Of a stretch of 64,000 nucleotides of DNA, positions 16,557 through 26,027 are shown one piece after another. A model generated the notes under the pieces. It searched no databases. It was not told where the DNA came from and worked only from the letters and a program-made list of their open reading frames with translations. The position numbers and the translations under genes were made by a program. This DNA is from G963676795 sp963677215 (GTDB lineage Bacteria > Desulfobacterota > Desulfuromonadia > Desulfuromonadales > Geopsychrobacteraceae). The stretch spans positions 620,001 through 684,000 of the forward strand of contig OY781919.1 of assembly GCA_963677215.1 (NCBI GenBank). Direction: 5' to 3'. Within the stretch, counting starts at the first letter, position 1. Every line of letters begins with the position of its first letter.

Positions 16557-17744
16557 ATGAATCTGAATGATATTCTGGCAATGGCGCTCAAAGCGAACAC
16601 GTCCGACATCCATCTGAAAGCAGGTCTGCCGCCGGTCTTCCGGATTGACGGCAGCCTGCGGCCGCTGCCGAAGGCACCGCGTCTGACCGCCGAATCGGTA
16701 CGCAGCATGTGCGAGGCGATCATGAATGATCGCCAGAAGGCCAAATTTGCAGAGGCCAGCGAAGTCGACTTGGCTTACGGTGTCCCCGGCCTGGGGCGTT
16801 TCCGGGCCAACGTCTTCATGCAGCGCAACTCGGTCTCCGCCGTCTTCAGGGCCATCCCATTTAAGATCTCAACCCTGGAAGACCTGCAGATGCCCTCGGT
16901 GCTGAAAAAAATCGCCCAGGAAGCACGCGGTCTGGTCCTGGTTACGGGAGCAACCGGTTCCGGTAAATCAACCACCCTGGCGGCCATAATCGACTACATC
17001 AACAGCAACCGCACGGCGCATATCGTCACAGTCGAAGACCCGATCGAATATCTCCACCGTGACCGCAAGTGCATCATCAACCAGCGCGAGGTCGGCTTCG
17101 ACACGACCGGCTTCGCGCCGGCCCTGAAGAGTGCCCTGCGTCAGGATCCGGACGTCATCCTGGTCGGCGAGATGCGTGACCTGGAAACCACGGAAACCGC
17201 CTTGGCTGCCGCGGAAACTGGCCACCTGGTGCTTTCGACGCTGCACACCATCGATGCCCCTGAAACTATTTCGCGGATCATCTCGATGTTCCCGCCGCAC
17301 CATCAGCGCCATGTCCGCCTGCAGCTCTCCAACGTTCTAAAAGGGGTTATTTCCCAGCGTCTGGTACCGCGCATCGAAGGCAAAGGGAGGGTCGCCGCCG
17401 TCGAAGTCATGCTCTCGACCGCCCGTGTCCGCGAACTGATCGACGACCAGGAAAAAACTCTGCTGCTCAAAGATACCATAGCCCAAGGATACACCACCTA
17501 CGGTATGCAGTCCTTCGATCAGGCCCTCATGGATCTGGTCAAACGCAACATCATCAGTTACGAAGAAGCGCTGCGCCAGAGCTCCAACCCGGATGACTTC
17601 AAACTCAAATTCTCCGGTATCGACTCGACCTCTGATAATTCCTGGGCCGACTTCGAACGCGGCAAGGCGGAAGAAAATTTAACGATTCAGCAGCAGGAAG
17701 AACACAAATTGGACGATGACGAGATCCAGGTCGAACGTTTCTGA
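16557..17744 (+). CDS. pilT: type IV pilus retraction ATPase (PilT/PilU family)
   Basis: The 395-residue secretion-type ATPase has Walker A GATGSGKST (131-139), the Asp box around TVEDPIEYLHRD, Walker B VGEMRDLET and the His box LVLSTLHT. It powers pilus retraction. The AIRNLIRE motif of classical PilT is replaced by RVRELIDD, and the end (TYGMQSFDQALMDLVKRNIISYEEAL) resembles PilU, so it may be the PilU-like paralogue. About 35 acidic residues are added at the C-terminus. Start ATG at 16557 follows AGGGTGAG; it overlaps recX by 29 bases. Confidence 0.9.
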   Translation: MNLNDILAMALKANTSDIHLKAGLPPVFRIDGSLRPLPKAPRLTAESVRSMCEAIMNDRQKAKFAEASEVDLAYGVPGLGRFRANVFMQRNSVSAVFRAIPFKISTLEDLQMPSVLKKIAQEARGLVLVTGATGSGKSTTLAAIIDYINSNRTAHIVTVEDPIEYLHRDRKCIINQREVGFDTTGFAPALKSALRQDPDVILVGEMRDLETTETALAAAETGHLVLSTLHTIDAPETISRIISMFPPHHQRHVRLQLSNVLKGVISQRLVPRIEGKGRVAAVEVMLSTARVRELIDDQEKTLLLKDTIAQGYTTYGMQSFDQALMDLVKRNIISYEEALRQSSNPDDFKLKFSGIDSTSDNSWADFERGKAEENLTIQQQEEHKLDDDEIQVERF

Positions 17745-18189
17745 GGCCCTGGCTTCAGCAATCCGCATCCTCAGCCGCAGCGATAAAACAGAAGCCGAAC
17801 TGAGTCGTAGACTGGCCCAGTTCGGCTTTACTGCTGATGCGATTGAACAGGTTCTGGAACGATGTCGCGACTACGGCTACCTGAACGACGAGCGCTATGC
17901 AGCAGCCAGAGCGCGCAGCTTGATGCGCAACGGCAAGAGCGTCGGCCACAAGGCGGCACAGGATCTGCGCCGCAGGGGGATCAGTGACGAACTGGTCGAA
18001 ACCGCAATGGCAGAGGCCCGCACCGAATACCCCGAAGAGGAACTGATCAAGGAACTGCTTGAGCGCCGCTTCGCCGACTTCGATTACGCCAGCGCCGACG
18101 AAAAAACTCGTCGCCGGGTGATCGGCTTCTTTCAGCGACGCGGCTTCAGCCTGGCCAGCATCTTCAGGCTGATCAGGGGTGATGACTGA
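17716..18189 (+). CDS. recX: RecA regulatory protein RecX
   Basis: The 157-residue protein matches RecX, which modulates RecA filaments. It has the three-helix repeats of the family (LSRSDKTEAELSRRLAQFGF, DYGYLNDERYAAARARSLM, GHKAAQDLRRRGIS). Its start at 17716 lies inside the end of pilT, in another frame, so translation is probably coupled. Having pilT between recA and recX is characteristic of some deltaproteobacteria. Confidence 0.92.
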   Translation: MTRSRSNVSEALASAIRILSRSDKTEAELSRRLAQFGFTADAIEQVLERCRDYGYLNDERYAAARARSLMRNGKSVGHKAAQDLRRRGISDELVETAMAEARTEYPEEELIKELLERRFADFDYASADEKTRRRVIGFFQRRGFSLASIFRLIRGDD

Positions 18190-18213
18190 AGGCCGGACCT
18201 GAGCGTCCGAAGA

Positions 18214-18510
18214 TCAGCTCACCGCTTGATAGGGGTGGATAGAAATACGACAATCCTTGCCGCCCCCGTTTCTGGCAATGGAACCGATCGCTTCAACAAT
18301 GCTGCTGACCGATTCATCTTCAGCAATGATCTCTAGTTTTACCTTTTCGACGAAATTTGCCATGAGCGTGGCACCACGAAACTTCATTGCCACCCCCTGT
18401 TGGTGACATTGAATCCTGCTCTCCATAAAGTCCTCGATCCCCATGGCCTCAAGGGTACTGCGGATTTCTCCTAATTTGAACTGGTCGATGATAGCGTCAA
18501 TCTGTTGCAT
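18214..18510 (-). CDS. atypical PII-like signalling protein
   Basis: This 98-residue protein aligns with GlnB/GlnK (MQQIDAIIDQFKLGEIRSTL and FVEKVKLEIIAEDE). The ATG at 18510 is preferred over an upstream one because AAGGAGG lies seven bases before it. Canonical features are altered: the uridylylated Tyr51 position reads Phe (KFRGAT for LYRGAE), and the ATP-binding B-loop TGKIGDGKI reads NGGGKDCRI. It converges on recX and has no amtB or glutamine synthetase neighbour. It is likely a PII-like protein with another ligand rather than a nitrogen sensor; partner unknown. Confidence 0.75.
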   Translation of the reverse strand: MQQIDAIIDQFKLGEIRSTLEAMGIEDFMESRIQCHQQGVAMKFRGATLMANFVEKVKLEIIAEDESVSSIVEAIGSIARNGGGKDCRISIHPYQAVS

Positions 18511-18750
18511 GGCTTGCCTCCTTGAGCAGGCGCCATTGCCCACCAGCTAATGTTATTGATTATGACCCAATTCCTTCATAGAGCATGCCAAGGCGTGCAA
18601 CGACCGATGCGTAAGTACAGCGCATTGGCCGCGACACGCAAAGATCGGCAAGCTGCCATAAATTTGCGCACCCACCAAAATTTTCTGTACAGAAAATAAT
18701 CAAAAAAAAGCCTTCCCCCTTTTGGTACCTGTCAATTTGAGCAGATTCCA
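18511..18750. other. gap between PII-like gene and beta-helix lipoprotein gene
   Basis: No gene seen. The stretch should hold the PII-like gene promoter (minus strand) and the 3' untranslated part of the lipoprotein gene. No clear terminator was found. Confidence 0.4.
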
Positions 18751-19914
18751 TCACTCGACGACGGAATCGGTCATCTCAATCTGATCACCATGAAAGTAGA
18801 TCCCCGGATAATTTTCGAAGCCGAGACTAGGATTACGCTGCAGGGTTGATCTGTCGATTATCAGATCGCCGGTCCAGTCGTTGCTGACGAAGAATATCGC
18901 CCCTCCCCCTTCATTGGCAAAATTGTCCACCAGCTCGGAGCCACAGATGTTCAGGGTAAAATCATTACCGTCGTTATAGATCGCCCCTCCACTGCCACCA
19001 CCCGGAGTCCCCGTTCGTGCAGGGTTGGCACCGACCCCGACTGCTTCGTTGTAACTCATGAGCGAATTGATCACAGTGAAGGAAACTCCAATGCTGCTCA
19101 GTGCACCACCGTTGGAGCCGACATTGCCCAGCCCGTCCGCGCCGCCAAAGGTCGAGTTGACGACATAGACCGGCAGTCCATCGTACTGACTCAGCACCCT
19201 GACCGCTGCACCACCAATATCGGGACCGCTTTCGTCGCAATGGTTATTGAAGAATCGACTGTTGACGATCTTGAAGCGCCCGCCACGGACAAAAATCGCT
19301 CCGCCACCGCCCGGCTCGTCAGCAAAGGAAGCCCCATTGATGAAGGCCAGATTCTGCACGGTCAGCTGCGGATGATCCTGATTCTGGCAGTGATCGGTGG
19401 TCCAGACCTGATCCTCATCGCAGGTATTCATGTAGAGGACGCGCCGCCGCCCGTTGCCGCTCAAAGTCACCAGCCCACCGCCATCAATGATAACCTGCGG
19501 ACCGGCGTTATTGACCACCTTGGCCGTTTCCTCAAGAACAATGGTGTGCGGCTCGAGACCACAATCGAAGGTGATGACACCACCAGCGGCAACGGCGGCA
19601 ACAAACGCAGCGCTGCTACAACTTTCCGGGGTACCATTGCCGACAACCTGATCAGGGCTTGTCGCATCCTCGGCAGCCGCCTCACCCGGCACAGCGCAGA
19701 GAGCCGTGCTGGTGCCAGCCGCCGGCCAATCATCCGTAAAAGCGATGAGATCAAAACGGGAGACGCTCGACCCTGCAGTAGTTGTTGGCGACGAACTCCC
19801 GCCCCCGCCGCCACAGCCGGAAAAACCAAGGGATAAACAGAGAAAAACGCCCGCCAAAACGGGCAGGGGCAGGACGCCCCACAGAGAAGTCTTCACAATC
19901 GCTATCCTTTTCAT
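18751..19914 (-). CDS. predicted lipoprotein with right-handed beta-helix (pectate-lyase-like) domain
   Basis: The 387-residue protein begins with a lipoprotein signal (hydrophobic residues 11-31, lipobox LGFSGC, Cys near 34), then a GGGGGSSS linker. From about residue 110 it shows repeated short strands with Asn and Gly turns (VITFDCG, VIIDGGGLVTLSGN, LTVQNLAFINGASF, FKIVNSRFFNNHC, GGALSSIGVSFTVINSLMS, GGAIYNDGNDFTLNICGSELVDN), the pattern of a parallel beta-helix as in polymorphic membrane proteins and polysaccharide lyases. No catalytic set could be identified. Probably surface-exposed; function unknown. It is monocistronic, divergent from alaS. Confidence 0.72.
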   Translation of the reverse strand: MKRIAIVKTSLWGVLPLPVLAGVFLCLSLGFSGCGGGGGSSSPTTTAGSSVSRFDLIAFTDDWPAAGTSTALCAVPGEAAAEDATSPDQVVGNGTPESCSSAAFVAAVAAGGVITFDCGLEPHTIVLEETAKVVNNAGPQVIIDGGGLVTLSGNGRRRVLYMNTCDEDQVWTTDHCQNQDHPQLTVQNLAFINGASFADEPGGGGAIFVRGGRFKIVNSRFFNNHCDESGPDIGGAAVRVLSQYDGLPVYVVNSTFGGADGLGNVGSNGGALSSIGVSFTVINSLMSYNEAVGVGANPARTGTPGGGSGGAIYNDGNDFTLNICGSELVDNFANEGGGAIFFVSNDWTGDLIIDRSTLQRNPSLGFENYPGIYFHGDQIEMTDSVVE

Positions 19915-20119
19915 TTAAAGCAGCCAACAGGTTGAATATGCTGCCATTGATATTTTTATTTTACGAAATCGCGCGCAGGAATCAAGCGTTCATCCCAATT
20001 CGGGAAAAAACCTTTTCAATCTAACGGTTTTCTATTATCATCCTGTGTTCGATTGAATCAGATCTCAACAGCTTTTGTTCCGATATAGACATCAGATAGA
20101 AACAGAAAGGCCGCTGGTA

Positions 20120-22714
20120 ATGCTGACTGGTAATGAAATTCGCGCCCGTTTTCTCAAATTCTTTGAAGAGCGTGGTCACACCGTCGTCTCTTCATCGTCC
20201 CTGGTTCCACACAACGACCCGACACTGCTCTTTACCAATGCCGGCATGAATCAGTTCAAAGACTGCTTCCTTGGTGACGAAAAACGCGATTACGTCAGGG
20301 CCACAACAGCGCAGAAATGCGTCCGTGCCGGAGGCAAGCACAACGACTTGGAGAACGTCGGCCGCACCGCCCGCCACCACACCTTCTTCGAAATGCTCGG
20401 CAACTTCTCCTTCGGCGACTATTTCAAAAAGGAAGCGATCGCCTTCGCCTGGGAATTCCTGACCAAGGACCTGGGACTCGACACCAGTCGCCTCTACGTC
20501 TCGGTCTACACCGACGATGACGAGGCCGCTGACATCTGGCATTTCCAGGAAGGAATCCCGCGCGAGCGGATTTTCCGTTTCGAGGAAGACAACTTCTGGT
20601 CAATGGGCGATACCGGCCCCTGCGGTCCCTGTTCCGAAATCTTCTACGACAACGGCCCGGAAGTCGGCTGCGATTCGCCGAACTGTACCGTCGGCTGCGA
20701 CTGTGACCGCTACATGGAGATCTGGAACAACGTCTTCATGCAGTTCGACCGCAAACAGGACGGCACCATGACCCCACTGCCGAAGCCTGCGGTTGACACC
20801 GGCATGGGTCTTGAGCGGATCACCACCGTCATGCAGAAGGTCCAGTCGAACTACGACACCGACCTGCTCCGCAAGATCATCGCCAACATCGAACAACTCT
20901 CCGGCAAGGCATACACCGGAGACGACAGCGAGAACAACGTCTCGATGCGCGTCATGGCCGACCACAGCCGGGCCATGGCCTACCTGATCGCCGACGGCGT
21001 ACTGCCGAGCAACGAAGGACGCGGCTACGTCCTGCGCCGCATCATGCGCCGGGCCATGCGTCACGCCAAGATGCTCGGTTTTGAGGATCCGATCCTGTTC
21101 AAGACCGCCGTCTTCGTCCTTGAATCGATGGCCGGCGCCTACCCCGATGAAGCCGGGCGCAAGGAATTTGTCGCCAAGGTCGTTCTCAACGAGGAAGAGC
21201 GTTTCATCCAAACCCTCGGCAACGGCCTGCGCATCCTCCAGGATGAGATCGCCGAACTGTCCGCCAAGGGGACCAAGACCATTCCGGGCGAGACCGTCTT
21301 CAAGCTCTACGATACCTACGGCTTCCCCGTCGACCTGACCGCCGACATCGTCGAAAAGGACGGCTTCAGCCTCGACGAAGCCGGCTTTGAAACCTGCATG
21401 GAAGCACAGCGCGCCAAGGCTCGCGAGCACTGGAAAGGGTCCGGTGAGGAAGCGGTCGGTGCCATCTACAAGCAACTGGTCGAACGCGGCGTCAAAACCA
21501 GTTTCTCAGGCTACCTGAAACTTGAAGAGCAGGGCGAAGTTGCCGCCCTGATCCGTGAAGGAGCCCTGGTCGAAGAAGCGGCCAGCGGCGAGAAGGTCGA
21601 GGTCATCACCACCGCCACCTGCTGCTACGGCGAGTCAGGTGGCCAGATCGGCGATACCGGCAGTATGACCACAGCCGGCGCCAACTTACGCATCCTCGAC
21701 ACCCGTAAGCCGTTGAACGACCTCTATGTGCATGTCTGCGAAGTTGTCACCGGCGCCATCAAAACAGGCGAGACCGCGACCGTCAGCGTAGATGCCGCGC
21801 GACGTCAGAACATCGTCATCAACCACACGGCAACCCACCTGCTCCAGGCCGCAATGCAGAAGATCCTCGGCGACCATATCAAGCAGGCCGGCTCCCAGGT
21901 CACCCCGGAACGCTTGCGCTTCGACTTCACTCACTTCTCACCGGTCACTCCGACGGAGCTGCTGCAAATTGAAGAGGAAGTCAACCGACAGATCCGCGTC
22001 AATGCCGCCGTTGTAAGTGAGACCATGGCCGCCGATGCCGCCAAGGCCGCCGGTGCCATGGCACTGTTCGGCGAAAAATACGGGGACGAGGTCCGGGTCA
22101 TCAGCGTCGGCGACTACAGCATGGAACTGTGTGGCGGCACCCACGCCAAAGCGGCTGGCGATATCGGCCTGTTCCGCATCTTAAGTGAAGGCGGCATTGC
22201 CGCTGGTGTGCGCCGTATCGAGGCGGTCACCGGCGAAACGGCGCTGACCTACAGCCAGCAGCAGCAACAGACCCTGCAACGACTGGCCGACCTGGTCAAG
22301 AGCGAGCCACAGAAACTGGAGAACCGCATCCAAAAGCTGCTCGAACAGCAGAAGGACCTGGAAAAAGAGGTTGAGCAGCTGCAGGCTAAGCTGAATGCCG
22401 AACGCAGCGGCGAGCTTCTCGACCAGGTTCAGCAGGTCGGCGAGGTCAAGCTGCTGGCCGTCAATGTCGGCGAGGTCGACGGCAAGGCCCTGCGCGAATT
22501 CTCTGATCAGCTGCGCGACAAGCTAGGCTCCGGTGTCTTGGTGCTGTGCGCCAGCAATGACGGCAAGGTTGCCCTGCTGGTTGCGGTCACCAAGGACCTG
22601 ACAACCAGAGTCAAAGCCGGCGACCTGATCAAACCGCTGGCGGAGATCGTTGGCGGACGCGGCGGCGGCCGGCCTGAACTGGCCAGGCCGGCGGCTCCGA
22701 TGTCGCAAAAATAG
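20120..22714 (+). CDS. alaS: alanyl-tRNA synthetase
   Basis: The 864-residue enzyme charges tRNA-Ala. The class II core begins at once (IRARFLKFFEERGHTVV, VRAGGKHNDLENVG), the editing domain has HTATHLLQAA and the CGGTHAKAAGDIGLF zinc-binding block, and a coiled-coil and C-Ala domain close the protein. The start ATG at 20120 gives the usual N-terminus; an in-frame extension back to 20075 is unlikely. A hairpin follows at 22786. Confidence 0.97.
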   Translation: MLTGNEIRARFLKFFEERGHTVVSSSSLVPHNDPTLLFTNAGMNQFKDCFLGDEKRDYVRATTAQKCVRAGGKHNDLENVGRTARHHTFFEMLGNFSFGDYFKKEAIAFAWEFLTKDLGLDTSRLYVSVYTDDDEAADIWHFQEGIPRERIFRFEEDNFWSMGDTGPCGPCSEIFYDNGPEVGCDSPNCTVGCDCDRYMEIWNNVFMQFDRKQDGTMTPLPKPAVDTGMGLERITTVMQKVQSNYDTDLLRKIIANIEQLSGKAYTGDDSENNVSMRVMADHSRAMAYLIADGVLPSNEGRGYVLRRIMRRAMRHAKMLGFEDPILFKTAVFVLESMAGAYPDEAGRKEFVAKVVLNEEERFIQTLGNGLRILQDEIAELSAKGTKTIPGETVFKLYDTYGFPVDLTADIVEKDGFSLDEAGFETCMEAQRAKAREHWKGSGEEAVGAIYKQLVERGVKTSFSGYLKLEEQGEVAALIREGALVEEAASGEKVEVITTATCCYGESGGQIGDTGSMTTAGANLRILDTRKPLNDLYVHVCEVVTGAIKTGETATVSVDAARRQNIVINHTATHLLQAAMQKILGDHIKQAGSQVTPERLRFDFTHFSPVTPTELLQIEEEVNRQIRVNAAVVSETMAADAAKAAGAMALFGEKYGDEVRVISVGDYSMELCGGTHAKAAGDIGLFRILSEGGIAAGVRRIEAVTGETALTYSQQQQQTLQRLADLVKSEPQKLENRIQKLLEQQKDLEKEVEQLQAKLNAERSGELLDQVQQVGEVKLLAVNVGEVDGKALREFSDQLRDKLGSGVLVLCASNDGKVALLVAVTKDLTTRVKAGDLIKPLAEIVGGRGGGRPELARPAAPMSQK

Positions 22715-22785
22715 CCGATCTGCTCCAGGCAACTCCTACCGAACTCAACAAGCTGCTGAGCTGATCCTGCTCCACTACCATTACT

Positions 22786-22825
22786 AGCGAACCTGCCGAC
22801 ACTGGACATCTCCGACAGGTTCGCT
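22786..22825 (+). terminator. likely terminator after alaS
   Basis: AGCGAACCTG (22786-22795) pairs perfectly with CAGGTTCGCT (22816-22825), followed by ATTATTTA. The tail is not a pure T-run, so strength is uncertain. Confidence 0.65.
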
Positions 22826-22886
22826 ATTATTTAGATTCAAATGCTTTTATTACACCTGCAGAGATGCAGGCAGAGACCAGGCCACA

Positions 22887-23999
22887 ATGGCAACTTTCGA
22901 TATTGCACATACCAGACAGAAGACCCTGCTGATTGTCGATGATGAATCGCTGATCAGAGACCTCTGCGCCAACGCTCTCAATGAGTACAATCTGCTCATC
23001 GCGAAAAACGGTGATGAAGCGTTGAAATTCCTTGAAAGCGAAGAAGTCGACATTGTCCTCTCCGACGTTGTCATGCCGACGATTTCAGGCCTCGAACTGC
23101 TCAAACAATCGAAAGAGAAACACCCGAACCTGGCTTTCATCCTGATGACCGGCTATTCCGACAAAGAGCTGATCCTGCGTGCCCTCAAAGAGGGAGCCGA
23201 TGACTTCATCACCAAGCCGATCAATATCCTCCAGCTCAGCACCACGGTCAGCAAGGTCCTCGAAAAGCAGGAGATCCGTGAAGAACTGGCCGCCCTGAAA
23301 CGTTCAGAGAAGCTCAAGAACGACTTTCTCGGCCTCATCTCCCACAAACTCAAGACTCCGGCAACGGCCATCTCACTGTTCATCCAGAACCTGATCGAGG
23401 GGGTCGAAAGCCCGGACGACGCAGATTTCCACCTGATGCTCGAAATGGTTCAGGCCGAAACCCAGCACCTGGAGCAACTGATTCAGGATCTGCTCTTTTT
23501 CAGCGAGGTCACCCTTCAGGAAGAGGATTCCGGACTGACCAGCCTCGATTTCGGTCAGGTTGCCAACCAGGTTGCCCTGGTTCTGAAACCGACAGCCCTC
23601 GGCCGCCAGCTCAGCTACGAAATCGACGTCGACAACCTCTCCGGACAACACCTGATGCTCAGCCAGCAGCGCATCAGCTTCGCCATCCGCGCGCTTCTTG
23701 ACAATGCGATCAAATTCACACCTGAAGGGGGTAGCGTTGCCATCACCGGTGAAAAGAGCGACACCAGCCTGCGCCTGATCATCAGCGATACGGGAATAGG
23801 TATTCCCGCCCAGGAGCTGAGCAAGATCTTCAGCAAGTTCTACCAGGTAGATCCGGAGCATACCGGCCAGGTCCGCGGCTTTGGCCTTGGCCTCTATTAC
23901 GCCCGCAATTTTATCCGCAGCATGGGCGGCAACCTGCTGCTGACCAGCGTCGTCGATAAAGGAACTCAAGCCGTCATCGAGTTCCCGCTGCCCAACTGA
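22887..23999 (+). CDS. response regulator-histidine kinase fusion (REC-HisKA-HATPase)
   Basis: The 370-residue soluble protein starts with a receiver domain (phospho-acceptor D60 in VLSDVVMP, Lys110 in FITKP) followed by HisKA with H153 (LISHKLKTPATAIS) and an HATPase domain (LLDNAIKFTPEGG, DTGIGIP, GFGLGLYYA). Receiver domains at the N-terminus of a kinase usually let an upstream kinase set its activity. It has no sensor or membrane segment. It lies between alaS and hslV with no partner output regulator adjacent, so its signal and target are unknown. Confidence 0.9.
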   Translation: MATFDIAHTRQKTLLIVDDESLIRDLCANALNEYNLLIAKNGDEALKFLESEEVDIVLSDVVMPTISGLELLKQSKEKHPNLAFILMTGYSDKELILRALKEGADDFITKPINILQLSTTVSKVLEKQEIREELAALKRSEKLKNDFLGLISHKLKTPATAISLFIQNLIEGVESPDDADFHLMLEMVQAETQHLEQLIQDLLFFSEVTLQEEDSGLTSLDFGQVANQVALVLKPTALGRQLSYEIDVDNLSGQHLMLSQQRISFAIRALLDNAIKFTPEGGSVAITGEKSDTSLRLIISDTGIGIPAQELSKIFSKFYQVDPEHTGQVRGFGLGLYYARNFIRSMGGNLLLTSVVDKGTQAVIEFPLPN

Positions 24000-24150
24000 C
24001 CTCCTGAACAGCCTCCCGTCCTGACTACGACCCGATATTCCGTGAAAAACTGGAAAAACCGGGATATAGCTCTTTTTTATCGATACTTTTTTATGTTATG
24101 TTGCGTCTTTTCATCAAATGGCAAAACGACCATTTATACGGGAGTTATCG

Positions 24151-24681
24151 ATGTTTAAAGGAACGACAATCTGCTGTGTTCGTCATGCCGGAAAGGTCGC
24201 CCTCGCCGGGGATGGCCAGGTCAGCCTGGGCAACACGGTCATGAAACACGGTGCCCGCAAAATCAGACGACTTTACCAGGATCAGATCCTCGCCGGGTTT
24301 GCCGGCAGTACCGCTGATGCCTTTACCCTGTTTGAAAAATTTGAAGCCAAGCTGCAGGAATTCCGCGGCAATCTGGCCCGTGCGGCTGTCGCCCTGGCCA
24401 AGGACTGGCGTACCGACCGCGTGTTGCGCCGCCTGGAAGCCCTGCTGATCGTCGCTGACAAGGAGCTGACCCTGGTCATCTCCGGGGCTGGCGACGTCAT
24501 CGAACCGGACGACGCAGTTGCAGCAATTGGCTCCGGTGGCAGTTTCGCCCTGGCTGCAGCGCGGGCCCTGATCGCCCACTCCGAACTGGATGCCGAGCAG
24601 ATCGCCAGGGAAGCCCTGCAGATTGCAGCCGATATCTGTGTCTACACCAACGACCGGATCAGTATCGAGGTTTTAGCATGA
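24151..24681 (+). CDS. hslV: ATP-dependent protease peptidase subunit HslV
   Basis: The 176-residue HslV is the proteasome-like peptidase of the HslUV protease. MFKGTTI at the start places the catalytic N-terminal Thr at residue 5 after removal of a four-residue leader; GDGQVSLGNTVMKHGARKIRRL and AGSTADAFTLFE are diagnostic. The ATG at 24151 with GGAG six bases upstream is preferred over an in-frame ATG at 24118. It overlaps hslU by four bases. Confidence 0.96.
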   Translation: MFKGTTICCVRHAGKVALAGDGQVSLGNTVMKHGARKIRRLYQDQILAGFAGSTADAFTLFEKFEAKLQEFRGNLARAAVALAKDWRTDRVLRRLEALLIVADKELTLVISGAGDVIEPDDAVAAIGSGGSFALAAARALIAHSELDAEQIAREALQIAADICVYTNDRISIEVLA

Positions 24682-26006
24682 CCAACTTTACTCCTAGAGA
24701 GATTGTCTCTGAACTGGATCGCTATATCATCGGCCAGAAAGACGCCAAGCGCGCCGTCGCCGTCGCCCTGCGCAACCGCTGGCGGCGTCAGCAGGTCCCG
24801 GCCGAGCTGCGCGACGAAATCGCACCGAAGAATATCATCATGATCGGTCCGACCGGGGTCGGCAAGACCGAGATTGCCCGGCGGCTGGCCAAACTGGCCG
24901 AAGCTCCGTTCATCAAGGTCGAAGCGAGCAAGTTTACCGAGGTCGGCTACGTCGGCCGCGACGTCGAGAGCATGATCCGCGACCTGCTGGAACTGGCGAT
25001 CATCATGGTCAAGGATGAAGAGACCAAAAAGATGCGTATCAAGGCCGAGGCCAACGCCGAGGACAAGCTGCTCGACCTGCTGCTGCCCGGCGAGGTCGAC
25101 CGCTCCCCCGACAAGCAGGAGCAACGCCAGCATACCCGCGACCGGCTGCGCAAGCTGCTGCGTCTTGGCGAACTGGACGAGCGCTACGTCGAGATCGACG
25201 TCGAGATCAGCAGCATGCCGAACGTCGGCGTCTTCACCCCGCAGGGGAACGAAGAGATGGGCATGAACATCAAGGAGATGTTCGGCAACCTCTTTCCCAA
25301 GAAGCAGAAGACCAAACGGGTGAAGGTTGCTGAAGCGCGCCTGATCTTGATCGAAGAAGAAGCGGAAAAACTGGTCGATATGGAGAATGTCGCGACCCTG
25401 GCCCGCGAACGCACCGAGCAGAGCGGGATCGTCTTTATCGATGAGATCGACAAGGTTGCCAGCCGCGAAGGTTCGCACGGCCCGGAAGTCTCCCGCGAGG
25501 GGGTCCAGCGTGACATCCTGCCGATCGTCGAAGGGAGCACGGTCAACACCAAGCATGGCCCGGTCAAGACCGACCACATCCTGTTCATCGCGGCCGGCGC
25601 GTTCCACATGGCCAAGCCCTCCGACCTGATCCCGGAACTGCAGGGACGCTTCCCGATCCGCGTCGAACTGGGCAGCCTGTCGGAAGAGGATTTTTACCGG
25701 ATTCTGACCGAGCCGACCAACGCTCTGACCCGTCAATACATCGAGCTGATGAAGACCGAATCGATCGAGCTCGATTTCGACGATGCCGCGATCCGCGAGA
25801 TCGCCCGGTTGGCCAAGGTGGTCAACGAAAGAACGGAAAACATCGGTGCCCGGCGCCTGCACACGATCATGGAGAAACTTCTCGAGGAACTCTCCTTCAG
25901 CGCTCCGGAACTGACCCATGAGAAGGTCACCATCAACGCGGAGGAAGTCCGACGACGACTGGACGATATCAGCCAGAACGAAGATCTGTCGCGCTATATC
26001 CTCTAA
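24678..26006 (+). CDS. hslU: HslUV protease ATPase subunit HslU
   Basis: The 442-residue AAA+ unfoldase feeds substrates to HslV. It carries the FTPREIVSELDRYIIGQ start, Walker A GPTGVGKTE (57-65), the intermediate I-domain, Walker B IVFIDEIDK and the C-terminal SRYIL tail that docks into HslV. Its ATG overlaps the hslV stop. argB starts 21 bases after it, so transcripts may continue into the arginine genes. Confidence 0.97.
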   Translation: MTNFTPREIVSELDRYIIGQKDAKRAVAVALRNRWRRQQVPAELRDEIAPKNIIMIGPTGVGKTEIARRLAKLAEAPFIKVEASKFTEVGYVGRDVESMIRDLLELAIIMVKDEETKKMRIKAEANAEDKLLDLLLPGEVDRSPDKQEQRQHTRDRLRKLLRLGELDERYVEIDVEISSMPNVGVFTPQGNEEMGMNIKEMFGNLFPKKQKTKRVKVAEARLILIEEEAEKLVDMENVATLARERTEQSGIVFIDEIDKVASREGSHGPEVSREGVQRDILPIVEGSTVNTKHGPVKTDHILFIAAGAFHMAKPSDLIPELQGRFPIRVELGSLSEEDFYRILTEPTNALTRQYIELMKTESIELDFDDAAIREIARLAKVVNERTENIGARRLHTIMEKLLEELSFSAPELTHEKVTINAEEVRRRLDDISQNEDLSRYIL

Positions 26007-26027
26007 TCGGTAACCAAGGCGGTTATT

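Noticed and set aside
20600..21475. Open frame of 291 codons opposite alaS
   Set aside because: Antisense shadow of AlaRS with low-complexity composition.
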